DNA from: Hypoxylon rubiginosum
Lineage: Eukaryota > Ascomycota > Sordariomycetes > Xylariales > Hypoxylaceae
DNA: 64,000 nt
Assembly: GCA_902806565.1 (NCBI GenBank)
Contig: CADCXA010000053.1
Coordinates: forward strand, 806,001 to 870,000
Direction of reading: 5' to 3'
In this document: positions 56,744 through 64,000 of the stretch, in pieces
How the letters are laid out: each line of letters starts with the position of its first letter
How positions within the stretch are numbered: position 1 is the first letter of the stretch
The notes under the pieces: model-generated
The model's input: only the letters and a program-made list of their open reading frames with translations
What the model was told of the DNA's origin: nothing
Databases searched by the model: none
Program-made: the position numbers and the translations under genes

Positions 56744-58817
56744 GGCGTAAGTGGTCGGTATCGTGAATGAAATAGAAGTTGTTAGTATGCAATAGCAAAT
56801 AGCGTTGTATCGGGGTAAACTGGTTAACTGAAATTCGGTTGTGATGTGGCAGTGTGGCTGTTGGAGATTAGAAGTTACGCCATCAAGGTTCCTACGATAG
56901 GCCCTATATATACTTCCTTTTCTCTGTCTTTCGAGTAATTGGAGATCCTGTTCCCCTTTTTCTTACTCTTTACTATCTTGTCAGTATTCCCCGACGTAAC
57001 TCGGAACGCAGGTCTTGTCGCCGAGGCATATCCCGTTTGTGGATTCGAATCCCGCGTAGATACTAGATGCACAGGCTTTCATTGTGGGCCCTTTCCCCGC
57101 GGCATCGAAAGATTCCAAATCATCTCGTGTGAGATTTCCGAACTTGCAGACTAGAGCCGCAATGCGTTAGGCAAAGGTCACAGTAAAGGCGCGCAACTTG
57201 TCAATTTGCTGATCGGCCATTAGCGCCGTCATGCGGGGACACTTTGTTGACCGAGGCCGAGTTTGACTCTGATCTTGAAGCTGAGGGGAAGCCCAAAACT
57301 GTCGTGAGATCGTCCTGTTTTTTTTGGCCAAGCTCTTCAAGATTCCGGGCTCGGGGCGTGCCGTAAGAGATGAGCAGAGCTTGGCTATAGCCGTGCACAC
57401 CCCCACCTCTCTTGGCCTTGGCCCCTTGGCCCCCAGGCCCTAGACAACGCCAAGGAGACGGAGCTTGAGCAAGCGAAGGATAATAGCGGACGACTTAGAT
57501 ATATATTGACGACTACCGAGGCCGACCTCTGGCCTTACCGGGCTTCAGCGTCGGCAGGACAGCCCGGATTTCGTTTCACTACAGGGACCGGTCCATAATA
57601 ATTCCCGTGAATTTAACGTATTCAGAGTGATCATTAATCGTCCAACATGACCATGCCGATACGTTTGGGTATGGATATTGAATGCGAGTATGCATGGCTG
57701 CCTCTTATGTAATAGGCTTCCCATTAACTAGATCATTTACCTTTTGAAGCTTTCTATATTCCCAATATTCTTAGGTAAGCACCCCTTGACTTCAGGTTGA
57801 TCTAGAAGGAACGAGAGGGGGTAACTTGCTTATGCTGCATGATGAAGTCCGCCTAGGCGGATATCTTGACTGCACTTCCGAACTTCTCCTCGGAGAAAAG
57901 GGAAAGGCAATAACGGCTACGCCCCATAGCTCAACGGAGGGGATGTAATATGAACCCGAATTTGCGAGTTATTACCATTAAAGTAGTTTGAACAAGTCAA
58001 AGAGACATGAGGTCAAAGTAGAAGCCATGTATCATCGTTCTCACCATAAAAACCGCCTATTGAACCTCCGATTTCTAAGAGGATGAGTCAGTCTCGTAGC
58101 AGTAATATCACTGAATACGCATCTGTAAACTTATCCACTGCTCTTTGGTTGTATAGTCACTCTTACGTTTTATCATAGACTAGATAGGAGCCGATAGAAA
58201 GAAGTAAAATTATCGACCATGGTGTTGAGACTGAATACGTGCCAACGGAGAGCTGGGTAGGTAATAGTTACCGAAGTGAAGCTATCGAGCTGTATCACGA
58301 AACATTCAATTTTCCGAGACCGCCTTGTGACGATGTCTCATGTAGCTAGACAAATTAACACAATACTGGGCCGGGCTAACTCCCATTAAACTGTCCGGGT
58401 AGATACCAAACTTCGAAGTTAACTAGGGCTATTAAAATCCCAGGGACTGAAGGAACATCAAAAGGGGTGAATCTATCTCAACTCAGAAAATTTCACTTGC
58501 ACTTATACTGACTTAGTCAGCTCACAGTTGCTAGGCTCAGTCAGTTTCCACACACCATACATCAAGGCTCTTCGACCCATGAGAGTTGTAACGAGTGGTT
58601 AAGTAGTAAGATTCAGTTGAAGGTATATACATCCATCTTGAAAAAAGGTATAGACAAGAAGCGAATGTGGTAAAAGTATGTGCAAGAATCGAATATGTCC
58701 AGTGATAAACGAGAGACCAAGAATGCACAGGAATAATATGTCCAACCCAAAAAAAACTCCACGCATGCCCTCCGTACCTACACTCCCTTTCCGAAAGAAT
58801 AAAAAAGCGTAAATTCA
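56744..58817. other. gene-poor region
   Basis: About 2.1 kb between the GFA gene and the 3' end of GH16. Frames near 56875-57406 and 58537-58821 have no domain; the latter lies in the GH16 3' flank. A GGATTCGAATCC stretch near 57041 resembles a T-loop but no cloverleaf forms around it. Confidence 0.5.
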
Positions 58818-59886
58818 TCATGAGGCGAGATACTGTGCGACGTACGCGACCTCCATCATGCTGCCGTAGCCGTCAAGGGTGGCCGAGTTGGGCGCGCCGG
58901 GCTAAAGAACACATTCCGTTAGCCCGCTTTCTCTACTCGAGTACGCATATAAGCTAGAACAAAAGAGGGGAGGAGAAGGAGAAGAAGAAGGAGAAGGAGA
59001 AGAAGAAGGAGAAGAAGAAGAAGAAGAAAACTTACCCAGTCCCCGCCAACGGCGACGTTGAGGATGAAGTACAGCGGCGAGGCGGCCATGGTGTTCCAGA
59101 CGCCCTGGTTATTGACGGTGGCGCCAGAAACCTGGAAGAACTGGGCGCCGTCGAGGTACCAGGTGATGGTCTCGCCGGTCCAGGTGCTAGCTCGGCGGTC
59201 CCAGACCACGCGCCACGCGTGCCAGCTCTGGTCGGCGATGCCGACCGCGCCGCCGATGCCGTTGGGCTCGTTCTGGAGAGAGGGAGAAAACGTCCACGGT
59301 TAGTTTTAACGTAACGTAACGTAACGGACGGGGAAGGTCTTAATTTGCTTACGCAGGCTCCTCCCGGATAGGTGTCGCAGTGTATGGTGCCGTGGCCCGT
59401 CAGCTGGCCGTTGACCGTCTCCATGATGTCGATCTCGCCGCAGCCCGGCCACGACACGCCGTTGCGGACCGAGGCGCCCAGCAGCCAGAAGGCCGGCCAG
59501 ATCCCCTGCTTGTTGGCGGCCGCGTTGTCGCCGAAGCGCAGGCGCGCCTCCGCCATCGTCCGCGTCCCGGCCGGCGGCGTGAACGTGTACTTGGACTCGA
59601 CGCGCGCCGACGTCCACGCCCCGCTGCTGTCCTTGCGCGGCACGATCTGTACGGTCGCTCCCCCGCTGAGTTGAAGGTTTTGGCTCGACGTCGTGTACGA
59701 CTGCCACTCGTTGTTCACCTTCAGGCCCGTGATCACGTTCCAGTTGTTGCCGTTGACGGACGAGCCCGCGCCCCCGTCGAACGTGTCCGCCCAGATCAGG
59801 TTGAAGCCCGAGTACCCCGGTGCGCTCTCGGCCGACCCCGTAGCCGCCAGGGCCGCCAGCGAGGTGGCGAGGAGCTTGAGAAGCAT
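58818..59886 (-). CDS. GH16 endo-beta-1,3(4)-glucanase-type enzyme, secreted
   Basis: Three exons (59886-59353, 59272-59036, 58901-58818), all in phase 0, give 284 residues. The signal peptide MLLKLLATSLAALAATGSAES is followed by FNLIWADTFDGGAGSSVNGNNW. The GH16 active site GEIDIMET supplies Glu151 (nucleophile), Asp153 and Glu156 (acid/base). WPAFWLLG, HGTIHCDTYPGGAC, TWYLDGAQFFQV and YFILNVAVGGDWPGAP are typical of laminarinase-like members. Intron 1 contains a (GTAAC) tandem at 59308-59326. Intron 2 is dominated by a pyrimidine microsatellite on the coding strand. A further in-frame ATG 22 codons upstream would precede the signal and is unlikely. The expected role is beta-glucan cleavage or remodelling outside the cell. 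Confidence 0.93.
58972..59029 (+). repeat. (GAA)n/(GGAGAA)n microsatellite inside GH16 intron 2
   Basis: A purine tract on the plus strand, read as CTT/CTC on the GH16 coding strand. It begins six bases after the donor and fills nearly half of the 134-nt intron. Confidence 0.9.
59308..59326 (+). repeat. (GTAAC)n short tandem in GH16 intron 1
   Basis: Three to four units of gtaac lie within the 80-nt intron, away from its splice sites. Confidence 0.7.
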
Positions 59887-62800
59887 AGTAGTGTGGTGGT
59901 GAAAGGGCTGACTGGTTGGCTGTAAGGACCGGGCAGGTTTAATAATATGCAATTAGGTATCACTATGGTGTGTATAGGAATATGTACACTTGTATGTAGC
60001 AGTAGAACCGAAACGGTATAAAGGAGTGTAAGTCAGAAACCAGCCGTGTATACTATGGATTGTTTCTGGTCATGATCGTCCTTCATCACTCGATGTTGGT
60101 AGAACAAGCATTATATAAATATATGGAAGGGGGGGGCGGACGGGAAGATGGAAAGGAGGCAGGGGGTGGCGAGGGAAGAAAGCTACCTAGCCCGGTCAAA
60201 GAATGAGGTCTGGCGGCTCCAACCAGCTCGAGGAACTGAGGTTCTCGTGAGCATCGAAAGGGAAGGTGACCAGGGCCTCGAGAGGCCAAGGTGCCATCCA
60301 GCGCACGGGTAAGTACTGCGAGAAACACGCGTCTAGACCACGAGTATATACTCCCCGTCAAGGATAGATGAAGACCAGCTGGCGTAGCAGCGGGATTGGG
60401 CGGACATCCTGGAGCTCGCAGAGTTCGCGGCCTGGGAGCTGTCCGAGTTACACGTCCAAGTTACATTCCCCCGGGGCCAAGGCCTTACTCTGTCATCTAT
60501 ACCGAGACAGCACCCCGTTGTTGCCCTGTCTGTGGGTACAAAGCAAAGTCCGCGAACTTAAGCTTAGACTTCAAGAGCGCGCGTGGTTTACCGGTAGGCC
60601 GGTGTGACCCTGAAGAGTGATTAGAAGGTTTTGGGGGACTGGGGGACCGAATACCCCTATGTGCCTAGGTAGGTAGGGTATTTGATAAGACATGGGCTAC
60701 ACAACCTGCTTCAGTAACGCGGGCGAGCTTGATTGGATATCGGGGTGGTAACAACATTCCAACGAAGGGCAAAAACTCCGGTATGACCGCGGCGCAAGGC
60801 CCCAAATCGCCAGATGGCGCTCGAGATCGGTATTGGTCGCAGATCCCCGGACGGGTGCCCCGCATGGTAATAAGCACTCAAAACGCCCGGAGGTGAAACA
60901 ATCCTATACCGTGGACAAGGCCAAGATGTCATTTACCGGGTCAGACTTAATAGTATAGGGGTATAAAGTAGCTGGGTAGAGGACCTAATAAGCAGATGAT
61001 GGGTCTCAAGCTGCTTGTTTGGCATATACAAGGCAATACCTGACTAATAGAAACATCTATGGCCTATTGCTTCGTTGGAGATGTTGCTGTTTCCGAGCCC
61101 CGTGGTGGAATTCACATGTGGTGGGATCTAGATGTTGGTGGGTCGGCTTTAAAAATGTCTTGGGTTTCATGCGGAACACCTGATTGAATGATGGGCAGCT
61201 TGTACCTGCGCCGGACCGCGTGGATGGCTTTTTTAGCAGGGGTCCTGACTTTAGATGAGATGGTTTCTTCTAAAGTGTGATTGGAGGATTCACGATGATG
61301 AGCATGTGCGTAGGCGGCGAAGTTTTGTTTCGCCTTGGGCTGGAATCTCCTTTCTACCCCAAACGGGAAGCTCGTCAAGGCCGAAGAAGCGCCGGCCAGG
61401 AACATGATAAGTGCAGCTAACGGACTACCATAAAAGAATCCATCCTGACAGAAAGTTCAGGAGAGGTCAAAATAAAGCCTACCGGCAGAGCTGCTGATTC
61501 GGGCCACGTCCGATCTCCAACTCGGCCGGTATGCAGGTGACAGCTGCATGCTTAACCTAAGCCGGCATATCCAGGTAACTGAACAACGTAACGTATCTTC
61601 GCCATCAGTAGCCTTATCAGTGCTTACCGATGGTTTGAATAAGTAGCTCAAGCGGTATGGTATATTCTGGCGATGTAATGTTAGAATAGCCGGATCAACT
61701 ATTCTTCACCTGCTTGTGATGCACTCTTCGCAACCTTGCGCCAGGAACAACGTTCTGTTACTCTGCCGAGGGACGTGTTGCTACCCCGTTCTCTCCTCCC
61801 CCCGCCATCTCTGGTATGTATGTGGTCGCTCCTCGGCCGACCATTCACCTCATAGGCATGCCAAGTGACATGATGGCTGTCTTTGTTGTTCTCGTGCGAC
61901 CTTGGCTTCATCTAAGAAATTAATTGTTTCTGTGAGGAGCGATATTGTTGTGTTGCACACGTAGGTTCCGACGACTAGTATTGGCGCGTAAGGTAGGATG
62001 ACAAGATGGTTAGCATGTAGATGTCAGATTGATGTTGCTTCTCTTCGACAAGGAAACTAGCGGCGCGAAGAGTTTCCAATGGTAACGGGGTCAAAGTGAC
62101 GGGATTCGGTAGAGCCTAACACGGGAAACCAACCTTAGCCATTATCGACGTTCGTTGAGACCGGAGAATCGCCATCGGTAGCATCTCCCGAGGCAAGCTT
62201 TGGGACGAAATGCTAACGCGACTCGTGTAACGATACATCCGACGTCTCCTTAGGAATGCATCCAGCAGTGGTTGGATGGAATAGCCCAACTCGCCATAGC
62301 AACATGGAGATAACCCCTGCCGCGAATGCTTCGACGTCAGTGCTATGCCAATTGAAGACTATCTGACATGAATAGGTAGCCAGCGTTTGAGACTAAGAAG
62401 ACAATACTGCTGTCGAGGTAACGGCCGTAGTGGACGCGCGAAGTGTTGGAATTGAAGAAACTTGGGTAAAGACTCTTGACTCAAAGATCCTTATAGGGCT
62501 AGAATCGGTGTTGTATTCTCCACTGTAGAGTATGGTTCTGTTCAAGAAATGATTGGTTCGTTCTGTATGAAGCAAAGGATAATTTATACTCAGGTAATTT
62601 TGGACCAGAACACGTCCTCTGCTTCCTATTGTCGTTATTGGCGGCCTAATAATCATGTCCTCGACGAAGATAACCAGCCTCTGGTAACTGGACGCCACAT
62701 ATGGCTGGTATATGGTACAATAGGACCATGTCCAGAAATGTAGCGACGCAGGTAGGTGAGCATTCGAGTACAGAGGGGGCGACGATTACTAACAGTCTAG

Positions 62801-63104
62801 CTACCGGTAGGTAGTTGGTGATTGCTTCATCGAAACAAGCATAGAAGAAAAAAGAAAAGAGATGAAGCAAGGGACATTTACGATATTTATGGTCTTCACT
62901 GGTACCCTAGTATTCCCCAGTTGATTCGCTCTGTCGGGCGACTGGGTTGCATGTCGATCCCGGTGTATCGTCGGGCAGCTCTCGTGAAGGAATACGAGAT
63001 TTCGAAAATCATTTCTCGTTTTAAAATATTTGCGGCCATAGGTGATAGCCAATCATTACTTCGTCCGTACAAGTGCGAACGGGACAATATCGAAGTTTCT
63101 TAAC
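59887..63104. other. gene-poor region before bfr2
   Basis: About 3.2 kb. A 97-codon frame at 61112-61405 (-) and several of 60-100 codons near 62393-63103 have no recognisable domain. A gtgcctaggtaggtaggg variant of the dispersed motif lies at 60661. No tRNA or transposon was seen. Confidence 0.5.
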
Positions 63105-64000
63105 TCAGTCTCTAAACAATCGAATACCTCCGTCCTCAATCGGCGCGCCGCCCATTTCCTGGTCCGATGCTTCCTTATCTTCGTCTTCGTCCTCGTTTAG
63201 AACCATCTTCTGACCGAAGAGCGTACCGAAGAACCGGTCGATCGCGTCCTGCTCCCAGCCCCTACGATCTTCGGGGGCCATGAAATTCTGTAGCTTGTCG
63301 TGCACGTTGAAGCGCATCTTCCGGCCCTTGCTAGCCTTGGTGTCTACGTGCCGCTTCGCCTTCGCCTCCTTCACCGCTGCGAACCGGATCGTGGCCGCGG
63401 GTCCGCCCGGGCCACCCGATGTGTCCCCAGTTCGTTGGTCAACAAGCTCCTTTAGTAGTAGTTGATAGAAATCTGCATCGTCGTAGATACTGGCATCTTC
63501 GTTGATTTTCTGGGCAACTTGTGCCGGCGCGCATGAGCGCGGGGTTCGTGTCCGCCTGATGAGTCGTTCTGATGTATCAAGTTCTTCGTCCAGTCTTGCA
63601 GTAAGAGACTTTTCTGCCGTATTCGTGAATTTTCGGGATGACCTGTCCACCATTCTTATATTTCGCGCGCTGTGTGACCATTTCTCTAGAACTGCTCTAC
63701 GACGGGCATGTGCCCTTTGCTCGACAGCCTCCATGTCTTCCCACATGTCTCGGCTTGACGCGTCTGTGTCGGCCACTCGTTTTCTCTTCTGTCCCGTCTT
63801 TCCAGATAATTCGGACTGGATGCTTGTGCGGAAACCATCGATCGTATTCCATAGCTTGAGCGCAGCTGCTTCGGCCGCTTCGTAGGGCGGTGATTGATCT
63901 CCCAGGTCTTCGACGGAGCCAAATGAGTTTACCGCGACGAGGGACTTTTGGAGGCGGATGCGTACGTTGAGCAGCCCATCAAAAGCTCTTCGCTGCTGCC
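63105..64000 (-). CDS. bfr2: ribosome-biogenesis protein Bfr2 (AATF/Che-1 family), 5' part beyond the window
   Basis: The frame is open from the right edge to the stop at 63105, about 298 codons, so this is the C-terminal part. It begins QQRRAFDGLLNVRIRLQKSL, the start of the AATF leucine-zipper-containing region. It continues through DQSPPYEAAEAAALKLWNTID, RKRVADTDASSRDMWEDMEA, ASIYDDADFYQLLLKELVDQR, and the TRAUB domain KASKGRKMRFNVHDKLQNFMAPEDRRGWEQDAIDRFFGTLFGQK, then an acidic tail. The protein acts in the nucleolus in early 18S rRNA processing (SSU processome). There is no intron in the visible part. A shorter start at 63776 is only an internal Met. The N-terminal acidic half lies outside. 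Confidence 0.93.
   Translation of the reverse strand, partial: QQRRAFDGLLNVRIRLQKSLVAVNSFGSVEDLGDQSPPYEAAEAAALKLWNTIDGFRTSIQSELSGKTGQKRKRVADTDASSRDMWEDMEAVEQRAHARRRAVLEKWSHSARNIRMVDRSSRKFTNTAEKSLTARLDEELDTSERLIRRTRTPRSCAPAQVAQKINEDASIYDDADFYQLLLKELVDQRTGDTSGGPGGPAATIRFAAVKEAKAKRHVDTKASKGRKMRFNVHDKLQNFMAPEDRRGWEQDAIDRFFGTLFGQKMVLNEDEDEDKEASDQEMGGAPIEDGGIRLFRD

Noticed and set aside
57000..57075. Possible tRNA around GGATTCGAATCC
   Set aside because: No acceptor, D or anticodon stems pair on either strand.
1..64000. CRISPR arrays, insertion sequences, bacterial operons or ribosome-binding sites
   Set aside because: The window is eukaryotic nuclear DNA; no regularly spaced direct repeats or bacterial-style gene packing are present.

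Overview
The window is nuclear DNA of a filamentous ascomycete, most likely a Sordariomycete. Most genes carry 50-100 nt GT-AG introns with CTAAC-type branch points. Their products are typical of Pezizomycotina: GH7, AA11, GH72, a HeLo-like/NB-ARC/TPR NLR, Tri3-like and CmcJ-like enzymes. Species cannot be read from the sequence. Genes are spaced widely, with several long stretches that show no gene. I see no intact transposon, no CRISPR array and no rRNA.

Left part (0-20 kb): an SMP-30-like propeller protein (-), a three-exon AA11 LPMO (-), a six-exon GH7 endoglucanase-type cellulase (+), about 6 kb without a clear gene, an intronless GH94 phosphorylase that looks like cellobionic acid phosphorylase (+), and a secreted Cys-containing protein (+). 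LPMO-type oxidation, cellulose cleavage and cytosolic phosphorolysis of cellobionate would form a coherent route, although no transporter is visible and co-regulation is inference.

Middle (20-46 kb): ubc8 (E2 enzyme, +) faces saf4/cwf16 (splicing factor, -). Next come tRNA-Ile(AAU) (-) and a divergent pair formed by a secreted amidase (-) and a CmcJ/AsaB-like oxygenase (+). They are followed by a small Trp/Cys-rich protein (-), a 972-residue NLR (+), an alpha/beta hydrolase (-), a GMC oxidoreductase (-), a GH95 alpha-fucosidase (+), a small secreted protein (+), and a membrane-protein gene broken by one in-frame stop (+).

Right part (46-64 kb): a Tri3-like acyltransferase (+), a multi-pass membrane protein (-), a bZIP-basic-region/ankyrin protein (-), a GH72 GPI-anchored glucanosyltransferase (-), a GFA-family zinc protein (-), a GH16 glucanase (-), and the C-terminal part of bfr2 (AATF, -), which runs off the right edge.

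The most striking observation is in ubc8. The conserved E2 sequence is recovered only if exons of 8, 3 and 1 nucleotides are spliced in. Each is bounded by AG and GT, and the resulting introns are 50-67 nt long. Other points of note are a palindromic TACCTAGGTA motif scattered through the intergenic DNA, the probably bacterial-derived GH94 gene, the nonsense-broken membrane gene, and a GH16 intron that stays open in frame and would encode a poly-Leu tail if retained.
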